Counted from the first letter of the stretch, positions 27,440 to 37,333 are shown. The stretch is 64,000 bases of DNA from CAUJGP01 sp964612425 (GCA_964612425.1 CAZTDX010000005.1:43554-107553), one strand, 5' to 3'. Notes: a model not told the origin generated them from the sequence alone. A program made the numbers and translations.

Positions 27440-27713
27440 AAAGAAAAACCGTCCAGCCCTGCAAGTCAATAGAGGCTCTAATTTACGACTCGTATTATTA
27501 GAGAATGGAGTCCCAGTAGCTTCCTCCTGCGGAGGCGAGGCCGTTTGCGCCAAATGTCTTTTGCAAATCACAAAACAAAAAGAAAATTCGCTCAACAAGA
27601 AAACTCCCGTTGAAAAAGCACTTCTTGATAAAACCCCCCACCACCCCAATGATCGAGTGAGTTGCCTTACCAAAGTTTTAGATGATATTACGATTGATGC
27701 GCCTTACTGGTGA
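27420..27713 (+). CDS. [2Fe-2S] ferredoxin, adrenodoxin-type, probable ATT start
   Basis: The ligand pattern C-x5-C-x2-C in SSCGGEAVCAKC plus a distal Cys in RVSCLT is that of adrenodoxin/isc-type ferredoxins. The frame can be extended back to 27321 with an ATG deep inside mscS, but that adds 33 residues unlike the family. An AGGAG at 27408-27412 sits six bases before ATT at 27420, and translation from there gives a 97-residue protein starting IPLIQFEKKNRPALQV, the usual N-terminal strand. The last 20 bp of mscS overlap. It would serve as an electron carrier. Confidence 0.85.
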   Translation: MPLIQFEKKNRPALQVNRGSNLRLVLLENGVPVASSCGGEAVCAKCLLQITKQKENSLNKKTPVEKALLDKTPHHPNDRVSCLTKVLDDITIDAPYW

Positions 27714-27748
27714 CTTAAGCATAAAGTGAACTCTTTTCAACCATCCAC

Positions 27749-28852
27749 TCAAATCACTGAAATGCCAAAGGCGGGTAAAATCTCTGACAACATTTCATGC
27801 TGATGAGCTTTAGCCGCATCATGAAACAATTTCCAGTGAGAGTTCATAAACTGAGGACTAAACTTAAATTGTCTGCACGGTGGAACCTTTTCCCCCATGA
27901 TCCCTAAGGCCTCAGCCTTCCAAGAACCAATCCCGCTACTTACATAATTTAGTTGAACTTTCTCAAATCCAAACTCACCATTTCTAATAGACTCTAGCCA
28001 CCTCTGATTTCGAATAAGTCCATCTTCATCTTGATACTCTAAAATTTTCTTCTCAAAGCAATCTTTAATTTCCTGTGGGAGTCCAGCAACAACTGCTGAG
28101 GAATCTCCCAAGATATAGCGACGAATGAATTTACATAACTCATCAGCCGCCTCTAAAAAATCACTGGGGTTATGGCGCATCACCAACTCCCCTTGACCAT
28201 TTTTATAACTCCACACCCGAAACGGATGATCTGGGTAATGAAGGGCTGCCCCGTGACCCATCGGAAAAAAGGCATCAAATAACTCACTTAACTTAGGTTG
28301 GATCAAGTGCCAAAGTGCGGCAACTATTCCCGTTTCTTTCAACGTTTTTAAAATTGATTTTTTTCCTTTTGGCTCAATCAATTTTATTGCTCTTACCGAA
28401 TTAATCGGGTGATTCACTCCGGCAAATCCTTGATGAGCCCATGTATCGATATACACATGGGCCGTAATTCCAAGTTGATGCAGTGAAAATTTTCGACTCT
28501 TATTCTCAATACAGTTTTTCAGCATGGCTTGAGCAACAGGACTATTCGGTCGACAAACGATGCGATTGTAAAATTCATTTCGGTGTTTCCCTACTAACTC
28601 ATTACCAGGTAAAAAGTGAAAAGGAACCCAAGTTCTTCGCTCTTCGATCGGAAGTAAAATATGGTAATCGAGCATATCGTGGGCCGTACTAATCCTATCA
28701 TAGGACTCACCGCTTTTAAATTGAACGACTCCCTTATTAACTGTATCATCAACATACTGAGAAGACGTGGCAACAATTTGCGACTCTTCATGGGAGAGCC
28801 CCGCAACTCGACCGACAACATAAGTAACCGCGAAGTGAAAATCGATTTCCAT
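27749..28852 (-). CDS. DUF6765 family protein
   Basis: The product begins MEIDFHFAVTYVVGRVAGL, the typical opening of DUF6765 proteins, and has scattered conserved His/Asp (STAHDMLDYH, HVYIDTWAHQGF) suggesting a metal-dependent, phospholipase C/zinc-dependent-nuclease-like helical fold. ATG at 28852 is preferred over an ATG at 28921 because AAGAGG precedes it at the right distance and it avoids overlapping the cyclase gene. No signal peptide is seen. The activity of the family is not established. Confidence 0.75.
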   Translation of the reverse strand: MEIDFHFAVTYVVGRVAGLSHEESQIVATSSQYVDDTVNKGVVQFKSGESYDRISTAHDMLDYHILLPIEERRTWVPFHFLPGNELVGKHRNEFYNRIVCRPNSPVAQAMLKNCIENKSRKFSLHQLGITAHVYIDTWAHQGFAGVNHPINSVRAIKLIEPKGKKSILKTLKETGIVAALWHLIQPKLSELFDAFFPMGHGAALHYPDHPFRVWSYKNGQGELVMRHNPSDFLEAADELCKFIRRYILGDSSAVVAGLPQEIKDCFEKKILEYQDEDGLIRNQRWLESIRNGEFGFEKVQLNYVSSGIGSWKAEALGIMGEKVPPCRQFKFSPQFMNSHWKLFHDAAKAHQHEMLSEILPAFGISVI

Positions 28853-28874
28853 AATACCTCTTAGATGATCAACA

Positions 28875-31028
28875 TCAGGACGCCCTACTAATTTGAGATG
28901 GAGTCTCAGAAAGTTTTTCAACAGCCCAGTACTTCTGAAGCTGCTCCTTCCCTTTTACTCGAACTGGCTCAAGCGAACGGGCTTCAATGTGAGTCTTTAC
29001 TATTTCATAAACACTTTCTGTGATTAAAATTTCTTGCTTTTGCGCCTGCGCCTCAGCTCTCTGCGCCGTATTAACAGCATCACCAATAACCGTATATTCT
29101 AAATGCTCAGTGCATCCCAGACTCCCCGCGATCACTTTTCCTGAATTAATTCCAACCCCAATACCTAAACTCGGAAATCCTTGCTGAACTAACTCCCGAC
29201 TCCACAATTCAATCTCTTGAATCATTTCCGTCGCAGCCGTCACGGCTTTTAACTCTGCATTCTCCGTCGGATGAGGCACTCCCCACACCGCCATCAAGTT
29301 ATCACCTATAAATTTATCAACAACGCCGCCATGGTTTTTCACAATGCGCACCATTTTCTCAAAATACGCATTGAGTAAGTGGACAACTTCATGGGCTTCT
29401 TTGCTCTCAGAAAGTCTTGTATACCCTCGAATATCTGCAAACAGAACAACCGCTTGTGTCGCCGTTCCTTCAATTCGAAACTCCGACGCTCCTCCTGCCA
29501 AAATTCGCTCTGCAATGTTTTTATCAATGTATTTATGAAAGGATTTTTCTATCACCTCTCTTCGCTCCAGCCCTAAACGCATTCTATTTATAGCATGTCC
29601 TAATTTACCAATTTCATCCTGTGAATAAATTTGGACCTGAGCCTTCCAATCCCCTTTTTCAATTCTCGCCACCTTTGACATTATCTCTCGTATAGGTTGG
29701 AGCAATGCCTCGCCAACGATTCTCCCTAAATGGAGTGACAGTATTAATGAAACACCCCAAAACAATAAATAATTAAAAAAACTATTCACGGAACTTTCTG
29801 ATGGCCATCGAGCAAACAGTAACGGTTCTCCAAGGGCACTCCAATTAGAAATTAAATAAGAAATTAAAAAAGGCAGAGTTGCTGCGATGGCAATCCAACG
29901 CAATGACGAAGTTAAACTTTGTCGGGAGCGAATAAAGCTGACCAACAATGAACCAAGTGTGGCATAAAATAAAAAGGCAAAAAAAGCAGTAACTCCATAG
30001 CGAAGGTCAGGAATTTTTATTGTGGGGGCAATCGTTCCTAGAACGCACATGGCAAGTAACGCAATCACCACTCTCAACCCTGAAGAAAGTTGATCCAACT
30101 TTTTAGCAAGCAATACTCCATGAACCATAAAATGAAAAAACTGATAAAGAAATTTCTTAATTGGATTGATTAAAACGGTCCAATATTTTTTCCCTAACGT
30201 CAAAACTTCTACCAATAAAATAATTACAAGCGCTCCAAAGGGAATCGCCGCACTGGTTTGCCAAAAACGAAAGGCTAAGAGAAGTGGAATCACAAAAAGC
30301 ATTGTCCCAAGGCCCAACCTCATATCGAGAGTTTCCCTTGCTCCCTGCTGTTGCACGACTAAAATTCTATACGCAAAAAACCAAATAAAGCTCAATAATA
30401 AAATTGCTGTTAAAAATGGATTAATTAGTGCCAGCACATAGGCTGTTAAATATATTTGCCCCGGATGTGGAGGAGAGTTTTTCACATAACTGGTAAATAA
30501 ATCAAACGCCTCTTCTTTTAATCCGAGATTTAATTTTTTAGCCGCTAAAAGTAATAAAGGCCTTGGATCGTTAGGTGAAGCCGTGATCGCCGCCTTTAAA
30601 GTTTGAAATTGCTTTTCTGGGTCGCCCAACTTTTCATAAATTTCGTTGAGCATTAAATAATCGTTAATGCTTTTATCTTTTTTAACTTCTACTTCTTTTA
30701 AAATAGGAATGAGCTCTTTAATTTGAGCTATTTCTAACAAATGAGGAACCACTGATAATATTTGTGACTTTTCAAAAATTTCTTTTGCATCAGAGGCGTA
30801 TTGATTAGAACTTTCAGACGTACAATCAGCAATCGTTTGCAGAGCCGCTAAATTATTCCGATCCTTTGCAAAAATAGCACGCGCTTCAGGAAGCGTTGAA
30901 ACACAAGAGCGTTTCATTTCCCCTTGTGGTTGTTTATTCTTTTCATCAGCAATACCACCAACGCACCAAGATAATATGGTGATCGATATTAAACATAAAT
31001 AAAAATTATTTCCTTTAAAAAAAGACAT
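28875..31028 (-). CDS. Membrane adenylate/guanylate cyclase with TPR-like and HAMP domains
   Basis: The N-terminal membrane segment is followed by a periplasmic TPR-like helical part (about residues 35-190), then about seven membrane helices (about 195-440), a HAMP linker (about 435-490) and a class III cyclase domain (about 505-705). Catalytic features are FADIRGYT (first metal Asp), KFIGDNLMAVWG (second metal Asp) and IGDAVNTAQRAEA. It should make cAMP or cGMP in response to an outside signal. DUF6765 follows 22 bp downstream in the same direction. Nucleotide specificity is not decided here. Confidence 0.9.
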   Translation of the reverse strand: MSFFKGNNFYLCLISITILSWCVGGIADEKNKQPQGEMKRSCVSTLPEARAIFAKDRNNLAALQTIADCTSESSNQYASDAKEIFEKSQILSVVPHLLEIAQIKELIPILKEVEVKKDKSINDYLMLNEIYEKLGDPEKQFQTLKAAITASPNDPRPLLLLAAKKLNLGLKEEAFDLFTSYVKNSPPHPGQIYLTAYVLALINPFLTAILLLSFIWFFAYRILVVQQQGARETLDMRLGLGTMLFVIPLLLAFRFWQTSAAIPFGALVIILLVEVLTLGKKYWTVLINPIKKFLYQFFHFMVHGVLLAKKLDQLSSGLRVVIALLAMCVLGTIAPTIKIPDLRYGVTAFFAFLFYATLGSLLVSFIRSRQSLTSSLRWIAIAATLPFLISYLISNWSALGEPLLFARWPSESSVNSFFNYLLFWGVSLILSLHLGRIVGEALLQPIREIMSKVARIEKGDWKAQVQIYSQDEIGKLGHAINRMRLGLERREVIEKSFHKYIDKNIAERILAGGASEFRIEGTATQAVVLFADIRGYTRLSESKEAHEVVHLLNAYFEKMVRIVKNHGGVVDKFIGDNLMAVWGVPHPTENAELKAVTAATEMIQEIELWSRELVQQGFPSLGIGVGINSGKVIAGSLGCTEHLEYTVIGDAVNTAQRAEAQAQKQEILITESVYEIVKTHIEARSLEPVRVKGKEQLQKYWAVEKLSETPSQISRAS

Positions 31029-31086
31029 ACCGAAACTTCTTCGGTAAAATTAACTACTTACTATAGTATTAACTTAATTTAAAGCA

Positions 31087-31779
31087 TTACTTTTTTATTA
31101 ACCGACAGGCATTTATAGGAATCCCTTGCTTCATAAAAATCTTTTCAAACGTCGTGATAAAATTCTGCTCATGAAAATCCGATTGGTGCAAGTCCAACGT
31201 CTGATATACGAGCTGATACGGACTCCTGGAAATCTCATCCATCGCCCATAAAAAGTATTCTCTGGAGTCAGTTTTGAACTCGACAATAGAACCTGGTCTT
31301 TGGAGATCATACAAACGTCTTAAAAAGGTTTCGCACACAATTCTATTTTTAAATTTCTTAGGTCTCTCCCATGGGTCAGGAAAATGAATATAAACATTAT
31401 TTATTTCATTTTGATCAAAGACCAAATCAACATTATGAGCATGGTACCGAAGAATTCGAGCATTTTTCGCTCCTCCGTTCAGGGCCCTTCGAATGCTTTG
31501 AATTAAAGGTTTGTACTTGAGTTCAAAACCAACAATTCCCCTTCCCGGCTCCGACATTGCACGATGGGAAAAGTGATGCCCATTCCCAGTGCCAAACTCC
31601 ACATCCAGTGGGAATTGATCTTCCACTTTTAGAACTTCACTTCTCCATTTTCCCTTGAAGAGTGAGGCTCGTTCTTCATTAAACGCAAACTCAGAAAATT
31701 CTCCATCAATCGCGGAAATATAATACGTGGGTTTTGGGATGGTCCGAGTTAAACTTAATTGAGGGCGTTGATTTTTCAT
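31087..31779 (-). CDS. trmB: tRNA (guanine-N7)-methyltransferase
   Basis: The protein methylates G46 of tRNA using S-adenosylmethionine. It shows the SAM-binding loop VEFGTGNGHHFSHRA and the family motif NNVYIHFPDPWERPKKFKNR, ending in a short basic tail. ATG at 31779 (MKNQRPQL) is chosen over a TTG at 31794, as GTGGAT precedes it. The cation transporter gene lies just upstream in the same direction. Both probably share a transcript. Confidence 0.93.
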   Translation of the reverse strand: MKNQRPQLSLTRTIPKPTYYISAIDGEFSEFAFNEERASLFKGKWRSEVLKVEDQFPLDVEFGTGNGHHFSHRAMSEPGRGIVGFELKYKPLIQSIRRALNGGAKNARILRYHAHNVDLVFDQNEINNVYIHFPDPWERPKKFKNRIVCETFLRRLYDLQRPGSIVEFKTDSREYFLWAMDEISRSPYQLVYQTLDLHQSDFHEQNFITTFEKIFMKQGIPINACRLIKK

Positions 31780-31804
31780 AAGATTAATCCACAAAGCATA
31801 ATGG

Positions 31805-32884
31805 TTAAAATTCTTCTTCTGTAACTAATGGTTTTTTTGTGAGACTTTCCCATGTCGTTGGTTCTCTTTTCGTAAATTCTTGTGAGCGAACGGGGCAGTT
31901 TTTTAAATCACATTGTTCACAATATTGACTTGCACAAGGATCAAGATGAAAGGCAATTTCCCCCTCGAGATGATAATCCGTCACAACTTCATACTCAAAT
32001 TGATTGGTTTGCGAATGAGCTTCACTCACATCCCAAAACTTTGGCACTACAACATGGGCATCAATATGATGAAATCGACCCGCACGAATGATCCGAGTTT
32101 GATGAATATCGATGATTCCAGGAAATCGGTTTCTTTCAATCACGGCGGCTAGCTGTTTTAACGACTCTCGATCGTGCTCATCAAGAAGTCCTCCAAAAGC
32201 CGATCGCACCACTTTATAACCCGTCATTAATAAAAAGATCGCCATCAAAATGGCACTCACAGCATCAATCCAAAGAACTCCCGTCAACCACACTAACCCC
32301 AGTCCCAACAAAGAGCCTGCCGTTGTCCAAAGATCTGATAGCACATGGGTACCGCTCGAATCCAGAGCCGTTGAATGATAAACTTTACCTATGTGTTTTA
32401 AATAAAGCCCCAAAAATAAATTTAATAGACTCGCAATAATCGAATATAAAAATCCACTTTCAAAATTACTAATTGCAGCACCCACAATAAGGGCATGAAT
32501 GGCTTCCGCAATAATCATAATACCAGCAAAGCAAACGAGTCCTCCCTCGAAGGCCGCCGAAAAATACTCCAGTTTTCCATGACCATAAGGATGCTCATCA
32601 TCAGCGGGTTCCGCACTCACATGCACCACCCACAGAGCCACAATACTTGCTACAACATTAACAATACTTTCTAGTGCATCCGAAAAAATCGCTTGTGAAT
32701 GAGTTTTAAAATAAGCAAAACTTTTAAAAGATAAAACAAATAGACTGATCAAAACAGATAACCATGAGGCCCATTTTACTTTTTTTTCTATACTCTCAAG
32801 GACCGGCTTCACTACGGGTGGTTCAGAATGTGACATCGAGTCTTTGTTACTTTGAAGTTTTGCCATAACGTATTCTTTCATCAT
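31805..32884 (-). CDS. Cation diffusion facilitator (CDF) family metal exporter
   Basis: The six-helix protein of the FieF/ZitB group has the metal-site helices FSDALESIVNVVASIV and TALDSSGTHVLSD and the HPYGHGKLEYFSA loop. A C-terminal cytoplasmic domain (about residues 235-310) carries HxDxH-type residues (HHIDAHVVVP). The extra tail contains CASQYCEQCDLKNC, four Cys that could form an additional metal site, which is unusual for the family. The start at 32884 has an alternative ATG at 32866. Confidence 0.92.
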   Translation of the reverse strand: MMKEYVMAKLQSNKDSMSHSEPPVVKPVLESIEKKVKWASWLSVLISLFVLSFKSFAYFKTHSQAIFSDALESIVNVVASIVALWVVHVSAEPADDEHPYGHGKLEYFSAAFEGGLVCFAGIMIIAEAIHALIVGAAISNFESGFLYSIIASLLNLFLGLYLKHIGKVYHSTALDSSGTHVLSDLWTTAGSLLGLGLVWLTGVLWIDAVSAILMAIFLLMTGYKVVRSAFGGLLDEHDRESLKQLAAVIERNRFPGIIDIHQTRIIRAGRFHHIDAHVVVPKFWDVSEAHSQTNQFEYEVVTDYHLEGEIAFHLDPCASQYCEQCDLKNCPVRSQEFTKREPTTWESLTKKPLVTEEEF

Positions 32885-32984
32885 ATTTTTTAATTCTGAA
32901 AACGTTTAGCAGCTGTCTTGAACAGGGTAAACTCAAATATTGGATTTATATTACTTTCAAAGTGTTAGTAGCACTAATCTTAAA

Positions 32985-33965
32985 TTATTGGGCTTTTTTG
33001 ACAGGATGTTGCATGAACTCTGGGTGTTCTGAAAGATCGTAGTAACAAACTTTATTCCGGCCGGCCTCTTTAGCTTCATAGAGTGCCCAATCAGCCACTC
33101 TCACCAGTTGTTTTGCATCAATATCAGGATTTTTTGGATCCGTAATAGCAAAGCCAATACTGGTTGTTAAGTGAATCTCATCGGGACCATTTTGAAATTG
33201 ATAGAGTTCAATTCTCTGCCTTAACCTTTCGCAAAAATTGAGAGCCGTATCGCGATCAATTTCAGTCAGAACTATTAAAAACTCATCGCCCCCATAGCGA
33301 GCGGCTATATCTAAATTTCGAATCGATGACTTAATGAGCTTCCCCACTTCTGATAAAACAAAACTTCCAAATAAATGATCATGTCCGTCGTTAACACTTT
33401 TGAAAAAGTCCATATCCATCATCACCACACAAACAGTACGATGATATCTCTTTCCTCGTGCGATTTCATAATCAAGCCTTGTATAGAGGGAGCGCATATT
33501 CAGCAACCCCGTTAAATCATCAATATCCACCATTTCTTTCAAACGAGCATTGGCTCTCACAAGGCGATCATGAAGATCCTTAATCCGCAATTGAGCCCGA
33601 ACGCGAGCGAGTAACTCTCTCGGATCAAGAGGTTTGATCATATAATCATCGGCACCGGCGTCGAGACCCATGGCAACTTCTTCGGCACTACTATTTCCAG
33701 AAATCATTATAACAGAAAAGTGTTCTCGGCTGGCTTTTATTTTTTTCACAGCTTCAATGCCATTAATACCAGGAAGATTAACATCCAGTATGACCAATTG
33801 AGGAATCCAAGTTTCTATAATTTCAAAGGACTCTTGTGCTGAATAAGCAAAGCGAACTTGATAGCCATAGCTATCCAACTCGAGTTGTAAAAGCTCTACT
33901 AACTCTTGATCGTCATCCACAACAAGGACACGACGTAATTCTTTACCTGATGTCGAACGAAGCAT
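32985..33965 (-). CDS. Response regulator with diguanylate cyclase output (PleD-like)
   Basis: The receiver domain (about residues 10-125) has the acidic pair VVDDDQEL, phosphoacceptor QLVILDVNLPG near residue 59, and the MIKPLDPRE Lys. A GGDEF domain (about 160-315) carries the active motif RYGGDEFLIVL and an inhibitory-site RNLD five residues before it, so it should synthesise c-di-GMP and be feedback-inhibited. It is a single receiver version rather than the double one of PleD. It stands alone; the partner kinase is not nearby. Confidence 0.95.
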   Translation of the reverse strand: MLRSTSGKELRRVLVVDDDQELVELLQLELDSYGYQVRFAYSAQESFEIIETWIPQLVILDVNLPGINGIEAVKKIKASREHFSVIMISGNSSAEEVAMGLDAGADDYMIKPLDPRELLARVRAQLRIKDLHDRLVRANARLKEMVDIDDLTGLLNMRSLYTRLDYEIARGKRYHRTVCVVMMDMDFFKSVNDGHDHLFGSFVLSEVGKLIKSSIRNLDIAARYGGDEFLIVLTEIDRDTALNFCERLRQRIELYQFQNGPDEIHLTTSIGFAITDPKNPDIDAKQLVRVADWALYEAKEAGRNKVCYYDLSEHPEFMQHPVKKAQ

Positions 33966-34169
33966 GGTTTAAGTATCTCAGAATTCAGAGTAAAAATAGA
34001 GCATAAAAACGTCCAGGCAGACCATTGTCACATCCAAATTTTTAAAAATAAAAATTCACACCCAAATTTTTTCTTGGTCTAAGATTTTATCTTTACAAGA
34101 ATTTCAAATTGGTGCACTTCCTTATAGGAAACTATTTATTTGTAATTTAAAGAGGAAGGAACTCGATCG

Positions 34170-36083
34170 ATGGCACAAAACTGGACCACGTCCAATAGCG
34201 CAGAGCTTTACGGAATCAATCAATGGGGACAAGGCTATTTTCGAATTAATGACAAAGGAAATGTCGCCATCTACCCTTTTCAAAACTCTCCACGAAGTAT
34301 CGACCTCTTTGAACTCACCGAAGATCTCAGAGATCGAGGTATTCGCGTCCCCATCATGATTCGCTTTACTGACATTATTCGCTCACGCATTGAACTCATC
34401 AATCAGTGTTTTACCAATGCCATTCAAGAGCATGGCTACAAGGGCCAGTACCGAGGTGTTTACCCCATTAAAGTCAACCAACAACATCAGTTAGTAGAAG
34501 AACTCGTTCGCTACGGAAAGAACTTTGGTCTAGGCTTAGAGTGCGGAAGTAAGCCAGAACTCTTAGTTGTTCTTGCCATGACCACTTCCGAAGATTCATT
34601 GATTATTTGCAATGGTTTTAAAGATGCAGAGTATATTGAAACAGCCATTCTTTCTCAGAAGCTTGGACGAAATACAATTATTGTTGTGGATCGTTTTGAC
34701 GAACTTCAAATGATCATTGCTGCTGCGAAAAAACTTCAATCTCGACCTAAAATTGGTTTTCGCGCGAAACTCAACACCCAAGGTGCTGGAAAATGGGTTG
34801 ATTCTTCAGGAGCAAGATCAAAATTTGGTCTTACCTCAATTGAAATTGTTGAGGGAATAGAATTACTGCAAAAAGAAGGGATGATCGAATGTCTTGAACT
34901 CATGCACTTTCACATTGGCTCCCAAATCCCCTCCATCCAAGCCATTAAGTCTTCCCTTAAGGAAGGCGGACGATTTTTTACAGAACTCTATAAAACAGGT
35001 GCAACAGGTATAAAATATATCGATGTAGGTGGCGGCCTAGGCGTTGATTACGATGGAACTGGTAGCAGCGATAGCTCCATGAATTACAACGAGCAAGAGT
35101 ATGCCAACGACATCGTCTCTGTTCTTCAATCTATGTGCGATGAAAATAAAATTCCACACCCAACCATCGTCACAGAGTCTGGACGTTTTCTTGTCGCTCA
35201 CCACTCAATCTTAGTTTTTAACGTGACAGGAGTAAATGATCTCCATCGCTATGAACTTCCTCGCCCTATTAAAAAAGAAGATCCTCAATTACTGCAAGAT
35301 CTTCAGTATATTTATGAAAAAGTAAATCATGCCAATCTCAATGAGTGCTTTAACGATTTGGTGCAAATCAAACAAGAAGCTCTCCAATTGTTTGTCTACG
35401 GAGTATTAAGCCTCAAACATCGCGCCGAAGCTGAAGCTATGTCTTGGGCGATCGCTACAAAGATGATTGCGATAGCAAAAACAAACCCTGGTGAGTTTGA
35501 TGATATTTACCGCGCTTTGGAGCAGGAAATTTGCGACACTTACTTTTGTAATTTTTCTGTTTTTCAATCGGTACCAGACTCTTGGGCCGTTGGTCAGCTC
35601 TTCCCTGTTATCCCACTTCATCGACTTCAAGAAAAACCCGAAAGAATGGCCACCTTAGCCGATTTAACGTGTGATTCTGATGGAAAGATTGAAAAATTTA
35701 TCGATGTCGAAGGTGGCGGTTACCGCAAAACCCTCAACGTTCACACTCTCAACGGAAAGGATAACTATTACATTGGTGTGTTTATGACTGGGGCTTACCA
35801 AGAAATCCTTGGCGATCTTCATAATCTTTTTGGTGACACTGATGCCGTTCACGTTTCCCTCACGGAAGCGGGCTATACAGTGGATCAATATGTTCCGGGC
35901 GACACCGTAACAGAAGTCTTAAGCTATGTTCAATACTCACGAGGAAGCCTCATTGAGCAAGTTCGACAAACAACAGAAAATAGCATTCTTAAAGGCACTC
36001 TCACCAAGCAAGAGGCTAAACTCCTTATAAAACACTATGAGGAAGGCTTGTCTGGATACACTTATCTGGAAGACGCGGAGTAA
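34170..36083 (+). CDS. speA: Biosynthetic arginine decarboxylase
   Basis: The product converts arginine to agmatine for polyamine synthesis using pyridoxal phosphate. The 637-residue length matches SpeA. Motifs include the PLP Lys in GVYPIKVNQQHQLV, GLGLECGSKPEL, the HFHIGSQIPS strand, and YIDVGGGLGVDYDGT for the phosphate. ATG at 34170 follows AGGAAGG. A terminator lies just downstream. The ureohydrolase at 43386 could act on agmatine, but its sequence looks more like formimidoylglutamase. Confidence 0.97.
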   Translation: MAQNWTTSNSAELYGINQWGQGYFRINDKGNVAIYPFQNSPRSIDLFELTEDLRDRGIRVPIMIRFTDIIRSRIELINQCFTNAIQEHGYKGQYRGVYPIKVNQQHQLVEELVRYGKNFGLGLECGSKPELLVVLAMTTSEDSLIICNGFKDAEYIETAILSQKLGRNTIIVVDRFDELQMIIAAAKKLQSRPKIGFRAKLNTQGAGKWVDSSGARSKFGLTSIEIVEGIELLQKEGMIECLELMHFHIGSQIPSIQAIKSSLKEGGRFFTELYKTGATGIKYIDVGGGLGVDYDGTGSSDSSMNYNEQEYANDIVSVLQSMCDENKIPHPTIVTESGRFLVAHHSILVFNVTGVNDLHRYELPRPIKKEDPQLLQDLQYIYEKVNHANLNECFNDLVQIKQEALQLFVYGVLSLKHRAEAEAMSWAIATKMIAIAKTNPGEFDDIYRALEQEICDTYFCNFSVFQSVPDSWAVGQLFPVIPLHRLQEKPERMATLADLTCDSDGKIEKFIDVEGGGYRKTLNVHTLNGKDNYYIGVFMTGAYQEILGDLHNLFGDTDAVHVSLTEAGYTVDQYVPGDTVTEVLSYVQYSRGSLIEQVRQTTENSILKGTLTKQEAKLLIKHYEEGLSGYTYLEDAE

Positions 36084-36100
36084 TCTTACGACAAAAATAA

Positions 36101-36133
36101 ATGGGCCTTTCCAGAGGGAAAAGGCCCATCTTT
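36101..36133. terminator. Bidirectional intrinsic terminator between speA and the CBS gene
   Basis: ATGGGCCTTT pairs with AAAGGCCCAT around a short loop, followed by CTTT on the plus strand and preceded by an A-rich stretch that becomes U-rich on the minus strand. It lies between convergent genes. Confidence 0.8.
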
Positions 36134-36156
36134 AATGAATATATCTTATTTTTTAT

Positions 36157-36564
36157 TTAGGGTTTCAACCGAGTTTCTAATAATTCAGAAAAAGCATTGA
36201 GCGCATCGACCCAAGTAAATAGTCCAACAAGTTTATGATTATCAACGACGAGAACGCATCCATATTTATGACGAGCCATTTCATGGCAAACTTCATCTAA
36301 GTGCGCTTCTGGAGAAACAATGTAGGGCTCTGGAGTGCAAGCATCTTCAACAGGAACTTGCTCAGGATTCACATCTTTAAGGCTCTCTACCAGTGCCAAA
36401 TCACGATCTGTTAACACCCCTACAAGCTTTCCGCCTTTTAACACAGGAAGATGTCTAATTCTGAACTCTCTCATGACCTCATGAGCTTTTTTTAGTGTTT
36501 GCTCACTCCCAATGGTGTGAGGGACTGCTGTCATGTACTTTTGAATGGTAGGTATCGCTTTCAT
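36157..36564 (-). CDS. Tandem CBS-domain protein
   Basis: The 135-residue protein is made of two CBS motifs (about residues 8-62 and 75-130), with GGKLVGVLTDRDLAL in the first and HKLVGLFTWVDALNAF in the second. Such stand-alone pairs bind adenine nucleotides and regulate partner proteins. ATG at 36564 follows GAGAGGA. A 7-bp inverted repeat (CTCTAGA and TCTAGAG, 36594-36621) lies upstream and could be an operator. Confidence 0.9.
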   Translation of the reverse strand: MKAIPTIQKYMTAVPHTIGSEQTLKKAHEVMREFRIRHLPVLKGGKLVGVLTDRDLALVESLKDVNPEQVPVEDACTPEPYIVSPEAHLDEVCHEMARHKYGCVLVVDNHKLVGLFTWVDALNAFSELLETRLKP

Positions 36565-36593
36565 AAATTTGAATTCCTCTCTTGTTATTTTGC

Positions 36594-36621
36594 CTCTAGA
36601 AATTGTAATTTTTATCTAGAG
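36594..36621. promoter_or_regulatory. Inverted repeat upstream of the CBS gene
   Basis: Perfect 7-bp arms CTCTAGA and TCTAGAG are separated by 14 bp of AT-rich sequence, 30 bp upstream of the CBS gene start. The geometry suits a dimeric regulator, but this is an inference from symmetry alone. Confidence 0.35.
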
Positions 36622-36895
36622 AATTGAACAAAAATTATTTTTTGAGCGAGAAAATTGTGTTTCTTTGGGCTTAAAGTCAAAGCAATTCATGTAAATTAAA
36701 TTCCATTTCCCCTCTTGAGGCTCTTTAGCTCGAAATATTTTAGACTCTGTAAGATTTGTCACAATTCTTATTCAACAAGCATACTGACTCAACTTGTCGA
36801 TGAATTCATATTTGCTCACACAGAAGTTGAATGTTACCTGTTAGATGAAAGCCAAGAGAATGGGTCTCAAAGGCCAACAACACGGAGGAAATTTT

Positions 36896-37294
36896 ATGAA
36901 AACATTATTAAACGTAGCATTAACATTGGTGGGTGCATTAATCATTTCTCAAGCTGTACATGCTGAGGGAAAACTTGAAAAAGACGTTCAAGTTGGATTT
37001 AACGATGCTTATATCCCCAGTGGATTTTCTAGCGAAAGCGAGTCTTTTGTAGTGGCTAGCGGCTTGTTCCCCAACAGCTGTTATGCATGGAGGGAAGCGT
37101 CAGTAAAACACACTTCTCCAATGAGCCACGAGATCAGTGCTTCTGCGTCAGTAAAACAGGGCATGTGCTTAATGGTCTTAGTACCATTTTCAAAAGAAAT
37201 TCGTCTAGGAAAGTTGTCAGTAGGTACACATTCTGTTAAGCTTATGAACGGAGATGGTACTTATATTGAAAAGCACATTAATATCGAAGAGTAA
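36896..37294 (+). CDS. Small exported protein of unknown function
   Basis: ATG at 36896 is preceded by GGAGGA and opens a clear signal peptide (ALTLVGALIISQAVHA). The mature part has about 110 residues, probably beta-rich, with two Cys (NSCYAW and GMCLMV) positioned to form a disulfide. An in-frame ATG at 36845 lacks a signal and a good ribosome site. A hairpin follows at 37334. No family is recognised. Confidence 0.75.
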   Translation: MKTLLNVALTLVGALIISQAVHAEGKLEKDVQVGFNDAYIPSGFSSESESFVVASGLFPNSCYAWREASVKHTSPMSHEISASASVKQGMCLMVLVPFSKEIRLGKLSVGTHSVKLMNGDGTYIEKHINIEE

Positions 37295-37333
37295 TTTGTA
37301 GGTGTTTACACACCAACTACTTTGATGTCGGTG

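Noticed and set aside
28853..28921. Upstream start of the DUF6765 gene overlapping the cyclase gene
   Set aside because: The ATG at 28852 has a better ribosome site and the family's usual N-terminus.
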